DNA from: Opitutia bacterium
GTDB lineage: Bacteria; Verrucomicrobiota; Verrucomicrobiia; Opitutales; Opitutaceae
Length of the DNA stretch: 40,722 bases
Direction: 5' to 3'
NCBI GenBank assembly: GCA_016187925.1
Contig: JACPIS010000007.1
Coordinates: 1 to 40,722 of the forward strand
Shown here: piece after piece, positions 1 to 8,449 of the stretch
Layout: each line of letters opens with the position of its first letter
How positions within the stretch are numbered: position 1 is the first letter of the stretch
The notes under the pieces: model-generated
Seen by the model: the letters and a program-made list of their open reading frames with translations, nothing else
The model's database searches: none
What the model was told of the DNA's origin: nothing
Program-made: the position numbers and the translations under genes

Positions 1-242
1 TTGTTCCTCCGGCAGGTCTCGCAGGTGGCCTCGATCAGTTGCTCGCGGGTCAGGGGCAGCTTCAGCAGGATGGCCTTGGCGGAATATTCGAGGCGCTCAA
101 GGTGCTCGACCAGCCGGAAGACGTTGCCTTCGTACAGCCGGCTGCCCTCGAACACCCCGTCGCCATACAGCAAACCGTGGTCGAAAACCGACACCTTCGC
201 CTGCGCACTGTCCACATACTGGCCATCGAGATAAATGATCAT
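1..242 (-). CDS. ilvE: Class IV (branched-chain-type) aminotransferase, 5' part
   Basis: The first 80 codons of a PLP-dependent fold-type IV aminotransferase; the rest lies beyond the left edge. It starts with [10 protein letters not shown] and carries the family pattern [17 protein letters not shown] followed by an arginine (SRLY). In known branched-chain aminotransferases this segment helps form the PLP-phosphate and substrate pocket, normally as FEGIR; here the isoleucine is serine. The catalytic lysine is outside the window. The ATG at 242-240 is preceded by a good ribosome-binding site (GGGAGGA, about 6 bases away), which is unusual in this window. The gene diverges from the pseudopilin gene at 333. 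Branched-chain transaminase (IlvE) is the likeliest role, but D-amino-acid transaminase cannot be excluded from this fragment. A nearly identical 5' end lies at 40594-40722 in the opposite orientation. Confidence 0.8.
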   Translation of the reverse strand, partial: MIIYLDGQYVDSAQAKVSVFDHGLLYGDGVFEGSRLYEGNVFRLVEHLERLEYSAKAILLKLPLTREQLIEATCETCRRN

Positions 243-332
243 GAGTCCTCCCACTAAAGGACTTGCCGGAAAAAAAGCGAGTTTCAGCTTGAACAAAACC
301 GCAGCTCTGACTCCATCGGACGCCTCACTGTT

Positions 333-1067
333 ATGGTTTCAGCCGACCGCCGCACCACCGCAGGCTTCACGCTCATTGAGCTGCTTACGGTCATAGCCAT
401 CATCGGCATCCTCGCCGCCCTGATTTTCCCGACTGTCGGCAAGGTCCGTGAAACCGCCCAGCGCACCGTCGATGCCAACAACCTCCGCGAGGTCGTCAAG
501 GCCGCCCAGATCTACGCCGCCGACAACAACGACCGGCTGCCCGACCCGCAGGCCATCCCCAGCTCGACGTTGAACGCCGACGACAAGGTCATGCTCTGGC
601 CCGGCATCCTCGCCTACCGCGGCATCCTGAAGGACCCCGCCTTCTATTTCGCCAAGAACGACCCGGTGTTCAACGGCGCCTACCCCGCCGCCATCATCGA
701 CCCGGGCACCCGCAACACCCTCGCCACGGACTTCACGACCCGCGTGCTGAGCTTCGAGTTCGTCGGTGGCCTGCGCATGAGCGACGCGCCCACCACGCCC
801 GTCGCTTTCACCCGCGGCCTGCGCAACGACGGCCAGTGGGATGTGAATTCCGCCGTTTACCGCGACGCCGGCGGCCACATCGCCTTCCTCGGTGGCAACG
901 TCCAGTTCTACCCCAACCTCACCGAGGCCGCCAACCAGCTCACCCTCGCCAACGGCCGCAAGGGCTCCAACGTCCTCCAAGCCATCCCCGCCAACGCCCG
1001 CGTCTACGCCACGGCCTTCGGCGGCGTCGGCACCCCGGCCGGCACGCCGGCCAGCCTGCCCCAATGA
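333..1067 (+). CDS. Type II secretion/type IV pilin-like pseudopilin (prepilin N-terminal methylation domain)
   Basis: A 244-residue protein with a short basic leader, then [20 protein letters not shown] at about residues 11-30. This is the prepilin peptidase cleavage site with Glu at mature position 5, followed by the long hydrophobic helix used for membrane insertion and filament packing. The rest is a soluble domain; a part around residues 175-210 ([20 protein letters not shown]) resembles the 'GG..ylf.DGHV' tail of the many verrucomicrobial and planctomycetal pseudopilin-like proteins. No other secretion or pilus genes are adjacent, so it is an orphan, as is common for this expanded family in Verrucomicrobiota. 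The ATG at 333 has no clear ribosome-binding site. The gene is closed by a strong terminator at 1112-1139. Its exact role in the cell envelope is unknown. Confidence 0.85.
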   Translation: MVSADRRTTAGFTLIELLTVIAIIGILAALIFPTVGKVRETAQRTVDANNLREVVKAAQIYAADNNDRLPDPQAIPSSTLNADDKVMLWPGILAYRGILKDPAFYFAKNDPVFNGAYPAAIIDPGTRNTLATDFTTRVLSFEFVGGLRMSDAPTTPVAFTRGLRNDGQWDVNSAVYRDAGGHIAFLGGNVQFYPNLTEAANQLTLANGRKGSNVLQAIPANARVYATAFGGVGTPAGTPASLPQ

Positions 1068-1111
1068 ACCTTTGTTAGTCCGAAGCCGCCATTGCTTTCG
1101 GCTTACCCAAG

Positions 1112-1139
1112 AAGCCCGGTCGCAAGACCGGGCTTTTTT
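1112..1139 (+). terminator. Rho-independent terminator after the pseudopilin gene
   Basis: A perfect 10-bp stem (AAGCCCGGTC / GACCGGGCTT) closes a GCAA tetraloop and runs straight into a T tract. It lies 45 bases after the pseudopilin stop. Its presence argues against starting the pyrophosphatase gene at 1092 and supports the ATG at 1185. Confidence 0.93.
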
Positions 1140-1184
1140 CTTTCCCCCGCCGCGCCCGCCCCCCTAGCCTGTCCGACCATTCGC

Positions 1185-2858
1185 ATGTCAGCCGCCAGCC
1201 CCACCTACGTCATTGGCCATAAGAATCCGGACGCCGACTCCATCTGCTCGGCCCTGGCCTACGCCGCCTACAAGGAGCTGCGCGGCGAGACCGGCTACGT
1301 GGCGGCGCGCTGCGGCAACACCAACGCGCGCATCGACGCCATCCTCGGCCGCTTCCACACGCCGCTCCCGCTTTACCTGAGCGACGTCGCCCCGCGTGTC
1401 CGCGACGTCATGATCAGCGAGGTCCACAGTGTCGCGGAGAACGCGACCTGCGCCGAGGCCCTCGAATTCATCGACCGCCACGGCCACCGTCTTCTGCCCG
1501 TGCTCGGCACCAACCGGAAGCTCATCGGCACCGTCACCACCGCGCAACTCGCCCACGCCTTCCTGCCCCAGATCGCCGAGCCGAAGAAGATGCGGCTCGT
1601 CACCACCTGCCTCGACTCCGTCGCCCGCACCATCCGCGGCCAGGTGCTCCACCTCGGCGCCGCTCCCGACCGCGTCGAAGAGCTTTTTGTGCGCATCGGG
1701 GCGATGGAAGCCTCGTCCTTCTGGCAACTCTCGCAAGCCGAGGGCATCCCCGCCAGCCAGTCGATCATCGTCGTCGGCGACCGCCACGCCATCCACCAGA
1801 AGTCCATCGAGCTCGGCGTGCGCGCCCTCATCGTCACCGGCAATCGCCCGGTGCAGGACGACATCGCCGCCGCCGCGCGCGCCCACGGCGTGAGCCTCAT
1901 CCTCAGCCCTTACGACACCGCCACCACCGCCCTGCTCATCCGCACGGCCGGCCGGCTCGCCCCGCTCATCGACCGGAACTTCACCTCCATCAACGCCGAC
2001 CTGCGCCTCGCCGACATCCGCCGCCGCATCGGCGCGTCCACGGCCGCGGCATTCCTCGTTCTCGCCGACGACGGTTCCCTGCAGGGCATCCTCACCAAGT
2101 CCGACGTGCTCAAGCCCGTGCCGACCCGCCTCGTGCTCGTCGACCACAACGAGCTGACGCAGGCCGTGCCCGGCGCCGACGAGGTCACGGTCACCGAGAT
2201 CATCGACCACCACCGCCTCGGCCCCATCGCCACGCCGCAGCCTATCCTCTTCATCAACGAACCCGTCGGCTCCACCTGCACCATCGTCGCCGACCTCTTC
2301 CGCCGCCACGGCCTCAAGCCCACCGCGGACCTCGCCGGCCTCATGATGTCGGGCCTCATCTCCGACACGCTCCTGCTCCAGAGCCCCACCTCCACGCCAA
2401 AGGACGCCGAGACGCTCGCCTGGCTCGAATCACACGCCGACATCAAGGGCAAGGCGCTCGCCGAACTCATTTTCAGCTCTGGCTCCGTCATCCTCGCGAA
2501 TCCGCCGGCCAAGGTCGTCCGCTCCGACTTCAAAATCTACGACGAGGAGGGCACCAAGTTCGCCGTCTCGCAGGTCGAGGAGCTGGGCTTCGACAACTTC
2601 TGGGCCCACGCCCGCGATCTCACCGCTGCGCTCACCGCCCTGCGCCGCGACGAAGGCCTCGCCTTCGCCTGCCTGCTCGTCACCGACATCAACACGCAGA
2701 ACTCGCTCATGCTCGTGAAAGCCGAGCCGGACTTCATCCGCCGCATCTCCTACGCCCACGTCGAGAAGGACGAGATCTTCGACCTCCCCGGCGTCGTCTC
2801 GCGCAAGAAGCAGCTCATCCCCTACCTCACGAGCCTGCTGCGCGAGACGAAGGAGTGA
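1185..2858 (+). CDS. ppaC: Manganese-dependent inorganic pyrophosphatase with CBS and DRTGG regulatory domains
   Basis: A 557-residue family II (DHH/DHHA2) pyrophosphatase, hydrolysing pyrophosphate to phosphate in the cytoplasm. The N-terminal metal motif GHKNPDADSICSA is at residues 11-23. A CBS-pair regulatory segment (from about residue 65) is interrupted by a DRTGG-like domain (VVGDRHAIHQ... LIVTGN... SPYDTATT, about 190-250). After the second CBS half (ILTKSDV) come the remaining catalytic motifs, VDHNE and IIDHHRLG at about residue 340, and NEPVGSTCTIVADL. The DHHA2 domain is C-terminal. Known CBS-pyrophosphatases are inhibited by AMP/ADP and activated by ATP or diadenosine polyphosphates; the DRTGG-containing type binds Ap4A. 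The start at 1185 was chosen because the upstream extension runs through the terminator at 1112-1139. Confidence 0.92.
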   Translation: MSAASPTYVIGHKNPDADSICSALAYAAYKELRGETGYVAARCGNTNARIDAILGRFHTPLPLYLSDVAPRVRDVMISEVHSVAENATCAEALEFIDRHGHRLLPVLGTNRKLIGTVTTAQLAHAFLPQIAEPKKMRLVTTCLDSVARTIRGQVLHLGAAPDRVEELFVRIGAMEASSFWQLSQAEGIPASQSIIVVGDRHAIHQKSIELGVRALIVTGNRPVQDDIAAAARAHGVSLILSPYDTATTALLIRTAGRLAPLIDRNFTSINADLRLADIRRRIGASTAAAFLVLADDGSLQGILTKSDVLKPVPTRLVLVDHNELTQAVPGADEVTVTEIIDHHRLGPIATPQPILFINEPVGSTCTIVADLFRRHGLKPTADLAGLMMSGLISDTLLLQSPTSTPKDAETLAWLESHADIKGKALAELIFSSGSVILANPPAKVVRSDFKIYDEEGTKFAVSQVEELGFDNFWAHARDLTAALTALRRDEGLAFACLLVTDINTQNSLMLVKAEPDFIRRISYAHVEKDEIFDLPGVVSRKKQLIPYLTSLLRETKE

Positions 2859-2955
2859 GTTTAAAAGCACGGAAACCCCTGCGGATCCGCGCAGCGCAAT
2901 CTGGAATACGCTACACGACGGCGAAATCACAGTCGCGCGCGCGCAAGACGGCTGC

Positions 2956-3309
2956 TTGGAAATGTTCGTCAATGTGCCCTATATTCGTGAGCGAATAGCC
3001 CCACTCGGTGATTCCTTTCGAATACGGCTTCGCGGATTTCGCTCGTTCCATCTGACAGACAAACACGGGCGCATTGAAAGCACCGCCATTGCTGACCTTT
3101 CGAGGAGTGGCATTGAGATTAATTCGACCGAGTCAAAATCCATGCCTGTAAAGGTCGCGACGTCGATGGGCTATGTGATTCTCGATTTCGATGCCATTGA
3201 GCGCTTCCTCGATACTGGCGAGCAAGTTGCCTACGAAACGGTGCTCAAAGCCTGTTCGGAGTATTGGGACGAATGGGAAACGCGCGGTAGTGCCTCCAAG
3301 CAGCAGTAA
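2956..3309 (+). CDS. Small uncharacterised protein, start uncertain (probably further upstream)
   Basis: At least 117 residues from the ATG at 2956. I do not recognise a characterised family. It is a soluble, mixed alpha/beta protein with an aromatic C-terminal helix (SEYWDEWE). The reading frame stays open upstream to the end of the pyrophosphatase gene, and that stretch (2896-2955) reads like coding sequence: IWNTLHDGEI and following residues resemble the usual N-terminus of a family of small hypothetical proteins I recall only as uncharacterised. No ATG or GTG exists in this frame between 2857 and 2955; only TTG at 2950 is available. An AAGGAG lies at 2850-2855. The true start may be non-canonical, lost by mutation, or hidden by an indel. 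A small GGCGCA/TGCGCC hairpin follows the stop at 3310-3324, without a T tract. Confidence 0.6.
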   Translation: MEMFVNVPYIRERIAPLGDSFRIRLRGFRSFHLTDKHGRIESTAIADLSRSGIEINSTESKSMPVKVATSMGYVILDFDAIERFLDTGEQVAYETVLKACSEYWDEWETRGSASKQQ

Positions 3310-3421
3310 GGCGCAAACTGCGCCATGGCCTTGCCGCCGCAGGCTGCGCATCGCGACGCATCAGTCCGCTGCCAACATGTCACCCACCTCCCGCGCTCGC
3401 TCCGTGGCGAGCTCGACGGCC

Positions 3422-3763
3422 TCACCCGCGATGCAGTCCGAGCCAGTGAACCAAGGCCTCGTCGACCGCTGCGATTTCCGATTCATCCAGACTGCCGATG
3501 CGTCCGCCAATCCGACCGCTGCGGACCGTCATCAGCTTGTCCACCATGACCTGCGAGTCAGCCCGGAGTCCGCTGCGCTGCCCCGCCCGCACGGGTATCC
3601 GAAAGCGCTCCGCATCCTCGAAATGCGTCGTCAGCGGACAAACGGCGACCGTCGCATGGGTCGGGTTCACCAGGTCGGACTGCACCACCAGAGCCGGCCG
3701 GGGTTTGCCGCCAAAATCCCCGGGAATGGCGCACGCCACGATGTCCCCGCGACGCCAGTTCAT
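3422..3763 (-). CDS. PemK/MazF-type toxin (endoribonuclease)
   Basis: A 113-residue PemK/MazF-like toxin. The N-terminal WRRGDIVACAIPG, then GKPRPALVVQSD, is the conserved first beta strand and RPALVV motif of the family. A central VCPLTTHF and the C-terminal VDKLMTVRSGRIGGRIGSLD (the 'vDk...v...rig.ig.L' pattern) complete the fold. Characterised members cleave single-stranded RNA in a sequence-specific way when released from the antitoxin. The ATG at 3763 overlaps the antitoxin stop by four bases (ATGA), showing translational coupling; an upstream TTG at 3772 is less likely. The upstream gene encodes the ribbon-helix-helix partner. Target sequence cannot be inferred. Confidence 0.9.
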   Translation of the reverse strand: MNWRRGDIVACAIPGDFGGKPRPALVVQSDLVNPTHATVAVCPLTTHFEDAERFRIPVRAGQRSGLRADSQVMVDKLMTVRSGRIGGRIGSLDESEIAAVDEALVHWLGLHRG

Positions 3764-4026
3764 GGCTTCCAATCCGGGATGGCATCCACGGAATCAAGCC
3801 ACGCCTTCTCGTCCGGATTTTCGCGCCGGCTCACTCGAATCGACTGCTCCCGGAATTCCTCCCGCAGCCGGTCGTTGGCGCTGCCGAGAAGATACTGCTC
3901 CAGCGCTTCCTTGATCACCCAATTCTTGCCGCGCTTCACCGCCCGGGCCCGTCGCGCCAGTTCGCGGCTGAGCTCGGCCGGCAGGCGGACGCTGGTGTTT
4001 TTTGACCCGGACATGGCCACAGGCAT
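3760..4026 (-). CDS. Ribbon-helix-helix antitoxin of the PemK/MazF pair
   Basis: An 88-residue protein with an N-terminal ribbon-helix-helix segment (SVRLPAELSRELARRARAV followed by KNWVIKEALEQYLL, about residues 14-50), as used by CopG/PemI-type antitoxins to bind operator DNA as a dimer. The C-terminal part is charged and tryptophan-containing (AWLDSVDAIPDW) and probably wraps the toxin. Starts at 4026 (MPVAMSGS) and 4014 (MSGS) are both possible; 4026 is listed. A TTG at 4050 would put the operator palindrome inside the gene and is disfavoured. There is little room for a ribosome-binding site, so the mRNA may be leaderless. The gene diverges from glnS and heads a two-gene operon with the toxin. 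Confidence 0.85.
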   Translation of the reverse strand: MPVAMSGSKNTSVRLPAELSRELARRARAVKRGKNWVIKEALEQYLLGSANDRLREEFREQSIRVSRRENPDEKAWLDSVDAIPDWKP

Positions 4027-4030
4027 GGTG

Positions 4031-4049
4031 TGCAACACAGTGTGTTGCA
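4031..4049. promoter_or_regulatory. Perfect palindrome, probable autoregulatory operator of the toxin-antitoxin operon
   Basis: TGCAACACA-G-TGTGTTGCA is a perfect 9-1-9 palindrome placed 5 bases before the antitoxin start at 4026. Ribbon-helix-helix antitoxins normally repress their own operon by binding such symmetric sites over the promoter, so this is the natural operator candidate. The position so near the start codon would block transcription initiation or early elongation. Binding is inferred, not shown. Confidence 0.7.
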
Positions 4050-4123
4050 AGCTGTGATTTCATCACCCCTCGCCAAGCCCGACCTTGCCATGCCCGCCCG
4101 GATGCCCCTTGTTGGTTGTCCCC

Positions 4124-5962
<1,839 letters not shown>

Positions 5963-5989
5963 GGTCAGCGCAACAGCACCTGCAGCGGC

Positions 5990-6186
5990 GGTCTATGACC
6001 ACAGCCGTCCCACAAGAACTCGTTTCGGTCCTCTTTTGCATGTCATCCTGAGCGAAGCGAAGGATCCACGTGCTCGGACGCGATGCAGGATTCGCACGCG
6101 TAGATTCTTCGCTGCGCTCAGAATGACAGGATACGAAGTTGACGCCGGAAGTCGGGTGCGCTGTGGGATGTCTGTGGTCTATGACC
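5990..6186. repeat. 197-bp nested palindromic element (MITE/REP-like)
   Basis: Two nested inverted repeats. The outer arms are 5990-6014 and 6162-6186: both begin with GGTC...GACCACAG read inward and match at 20 of 25 positions. The inner arms, 6041-6066 and 6103-6128, match at 23 of 26; each contains a TGTCAT.CTGAGCG core, a sequence class I know as widely dispersed in bacterial genomes. The spacers between outer and inner arms also resemble each other in inverted orientation. No open reading frame in it looks coding. It fills most of the gap between glnS and the esterase; 6187-6338 holds nothing else I recognise. It may be a non-autonomous mobile element or a folded transcript element. Confidence 0.75.
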
Positions 6187-6338
6187 GCCGTCCGGCAAGG
6201 CGAACCCTTCCGCCGTCCCCCAGACTGCGGCGGACAAGCCGGGTGACCCGCCCACGCCACCGCGCCCGCACAAACTTGCTGCGACGCAAAGCACGTTCGC
6301 TCGCGTAACTCCCGGGCGTAAGCAGCGTCTTTTTCGCC

Positions 6339-7277
6339 ATGCGCTTCCTTGTCCTGCTTCCCCTGTCGGTGTGGTGCGCTGCGTTCCTGCCTGCCCGGGC
6401 TGCGAATGACCGCGCTGCTCCAGAATGGATCACGGCCCAAGTGCGCGCGCCGCAGGTGCAACAATGCACCTTCGTCAGCGCCGCAGCGGGAACGAAGGTC
6501 AGCTACCATCTCTACACTCCTGAAGCCTACAAGACCGAACCCGCCCGGCGCTTCCCGGTGATCTACTGGCTCCACGGCTCCGGGGGCGGCCTCCGCGGCA
6601 TAGCGCCCCTCGCCGCGCATTTCGATGCCGCCATCCGCGCCGGCAAACTACCGCCCGTCATCGTCGTCTTCCCCAACGGCCTCGCCGAAAGCATGTGGTG
6701 CGACTCGCCGGACGGTCGCGCGCCTATGGAGACCGTCGTGATCAAGGAACTGATTCCGCATATCGACGCGACCCATCGCACGCTCGCCACACGTGCCGGC
6801 CGCCTGATCGAGGGTTTCAGCATGGGCGGCTACGGCTCGGCGCGCCTGGGTCTCAAACATCCTGAACTCTTCTGCGCCGTGTCGCTCCTCGGCGCTGGGC
6901 CGCTGCAGCAGGAGTTCGATCCGGACGACACTCCACGCTCCGAGCCCGCCCATGCCCAACGGCTTTTCGCCCAGGTGTGGGGCGGCGAGCAGACCCGCTT
7001 CAAGGCCCAAAGCCCATGGGAACTGGCCGGGCAACATGCCGCCGCCAAGTCGCCACCGCCCTTGCTGATGCGGCAAGTCGTCGGTGATCGCGACGGCACC
7101 TTGGCCAACAACCGGCGCTTCGACGCGCGCCTCACGGCACTGAAAATTCCGCACACCTTCACGGTGCTGCCCGGGGTCGGCCACAACACCCGGGCCGTTT
7201 TCGCCGCGCTTGGCGAAGCCAATTGGAAATTCTACCGCGCGGCGTTCGAGGGAGTCCCGGCCGTGGGCAAACCGTAG
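6339..7277 (+). CDS. Secreted alpha/beta-hydrolase esterase
   Basis: A 312-residue exported serine hydrolase of the esterase D/feruloyl esterase-like type. The N-terminus (MRFLVLLPLSVWCAAFLPARA) is a signal peptide. The fold is shown by FPVIYWLHGSGGG (oxyanion-hole region, about residues 71-83), the nucleophile elbow GFSMGGYG with Ser161, an acidic candidate Asp250 or Asp252 in GDRDGT, and His282 in GVGHN. Such enzymes hydrolyse carboxylic esters, often acyl decorations on plant polysaccharides or simple esters; no substrate can be assigned. It stands alone between a palindromic element and a converging gene for another secreted protein. No clear ribosome-binding site precedes the ATG. Confidence 0.85.
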   Translation: MRFLVLLPLSVWCAAFLPARAANDRAAPEWITAQVRAPQVQQCTFVSAAAGTKVSYHLYTPEAYKTEPARRFPVIYWLHGSGGGLRGIAPLAAHFDAAIRAGKLPPVIVVFPNGLAESMWCDSPDGRAPMETVVIKELIPHIDATHRTLATRAGRLIEGFSMGGYGSARLGLKHPELFCAVSLLGAGPLQQEFDPDDTPRSEPAHAQRLFAQVWGGEQTRFKAQSPWELAGQHAAAKSPPPLLMRQVVGDRDGTLANNRRFDARLTALKIPHTFTVLPGVGHNTRAVFAALGEANWKFYRAAFEGVPAVGKP

Positions 7278-7289
7278 CCGCGAACCACT

Positions 7290-7358
7290 GCAGCCGCGCC
7301 ACGCTCCTCGCCGAGCACGCGGAAGATGGCAGTGATGCTCGGGCCGGGGTTGGGACCG
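7290..7358 (-). pseudogene. Remnant of a gltX 3' end
   Basis: On the minus strand this stretch translates as [18 protein letters not shown], matching the C-terminal end of the intact GluRS at 8450-9844 ([18 protein letters not shown]). The core 7310-7353 matches 8498-8541 at 41 of 44 bases. Two of the three differences are silent third-position changes and the third changes an alanine to proline. Upstream and downstream similarity fades quickly and no start or longer frame exists, so this is a broken fragment. It lies between the converging esterase and TraB-like genes. Confidence 0.8.
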
Positions 7359-7364
7359 AAAAGG

Positions 7365-8141
7365 TCACTTCACCGGGACGTCGATCTCGTGCGAGTGCGT
7401 GCGGAGCCATTGCTCCGTGTCGACGAGGTCGAACAACGGCTGGCCGGCCAGGTGCCGGAGCACGAAGCTGCGATTGTCGATGCCGGTCAGCACAAGGATG
7501 CGCCGGCCGGGATTCTCCCGGACTGCCAGCACGACCTGCCGGGCGATGTGCTCGTTCCAGCGCCGGCTGCCTTCCGCCGCGACCGGTCCGTAGACGGCGT
7601 CCCGCAAAGCGCTCTTGCCCGCCAGCACGGCGGCCGTGGTCGCATCCTGCACGTCCGCAGTCGTCTGCCAGTGGGCCTTGAGCAGCTCGGCGGCGGTCTT
7701 CTCGTGCGCGTCCAACGCAGCGGTGAGCGCGGGCTGCTCCGTTTTGGCCTGCTTGATCGCGGCAATCGTGGAGTTGACGATCTCATCGAACATCGGCTGC
7801 CCCGGCTCCGAGGGGTAGGCCTTGAACGTCCCGCCGGCCAGCAACGGAAAGACGACTTGCGTGTATTCGATCTTGCCCGGATGGACGGTGCGCTTCTCCA
7901 ACTCGCCCGGGCTGACATCCAGCACCAGCACGTCCGGATGCACCGCGGTGATGAGGCGCTGCAGCACGTCGAGACTGTAGGCCGGCACCTGCGCATGCTG
8001 GCGATAAAGCGTGCCGAGCACGTAAACCTCGCTGCGCGGTGCCTCCCCCGAGGCCGCAGCGGAATCAGCGGCAAGCAAGCCGAGCAGAATGAGGAGCATC
8101 CGGCGGCCGGACGTGAACCAGGGAAAGGACGGAATTTTCAC
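7365..8141 (-). CDS. Secreted TraB/GumN-like protein of unknown function
   Basis: A 258-residue exported protein starting with GTG at 8141. It has a basic n-region and a hydrophobic core (MLLILLGLLAADSAAASG), so it is probably cleaved by signal peptidase I. The mature part begins EVYVLGTLYRQH and VLVLDVSPGE, then has a long helical middle, and ends with RRWNEHIARQVVLAV and ILVLTGIDNRSFVLRHL. This order (GT.H strand, 'D/E' strand, R-N-helix, 'v.vG..H...l...L') resembles the TraB/PrgY/GumN and ChaN-like fold, but the usual histidine of the last motif appears replaced by Asn (GIDN). A later ATG at 8099 would leave a signal peptide without basic residues, so GTG is preferred. The family call is tentative and no substrate is known. 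Confidence 0.6.
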   Translation of the reverse strand: MKIPSFPWFTSGRRMLLILLGLLAADSAAASGEAPRSEVYVLGTLYRQHAQVPAYSLDVLQRLITAVHPDVLVLDVSPGELEKRTVHPGKIEYTQVVFPLLAGGTFKAYPSEPGQPMFDEIVNSTIAAIKQAKTEQPALTAALDAHEKTAAELLKAHWQTTADVQDATTAAVLAGKSALRDAVYGPVAAEGSRRWNEHIARQVVLAVRENPGRRILVLTGIDNRSFVLRHLAGQPLFDLVDTEQWLRTHSHEIDVPVK

Positions 8142-8449
8142 GAGAAGTGAGAAACCCGCATCGTTCTGCCCCAGCCGCAGCCGGCAAGCGACGAGCCGCG
8201 CGGAGCCTGTCAGCGGGCCGCATTTTTGCAGCGCGGCTGCTCTGTCCTCGCTTCGTGACGCGTCGCCCTCGCCGCGGAATCACGCCCTCTCCGCTGGGGC
8301 AGCGCGGTTCCACTGCCCTCCGCACCCAGGGAACAGCTCACCGGGACGGTTCGCCCTATCCGGCCCGACTCAGGCAGTCGAACGCGATTCCCGTTCGCTG
8401 AAAGTGCGTTGAGATCAACGCGCACCACCCTCGATCACCTGATTCCGAC
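8142..8449. other. Intergenic gap with no recognised gene
   Basis: Just over 300 bases lie between gltX and the TraB-like gene, both on the minus strand. No frame here has coding character. The only structured element is the hairpin at 8406-8421. The promoter of the TraB-like gene must be near 8142-8250, but no convincing -35/-10 pair is visible. Confidence 0.5.
8406..8421 (-). terminator. Weak hairpin downstream of gltX
   Basis: GCGTTGA-GA-TCAACGC is a 7-bp perfect inverted repeat 29 bases after the gltX stop. Read on the minus strand it is followed by ACTTT. The very short loop and T tract make termination possible but weak. Confidence 0.35.

Noticed and set aside
1092-1184. Upstream start for the pyrophosphatase
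   Set aside because: It would place a strong terminator within the coding sequence, and the DHH motif spacing fits the ATG at 1185.
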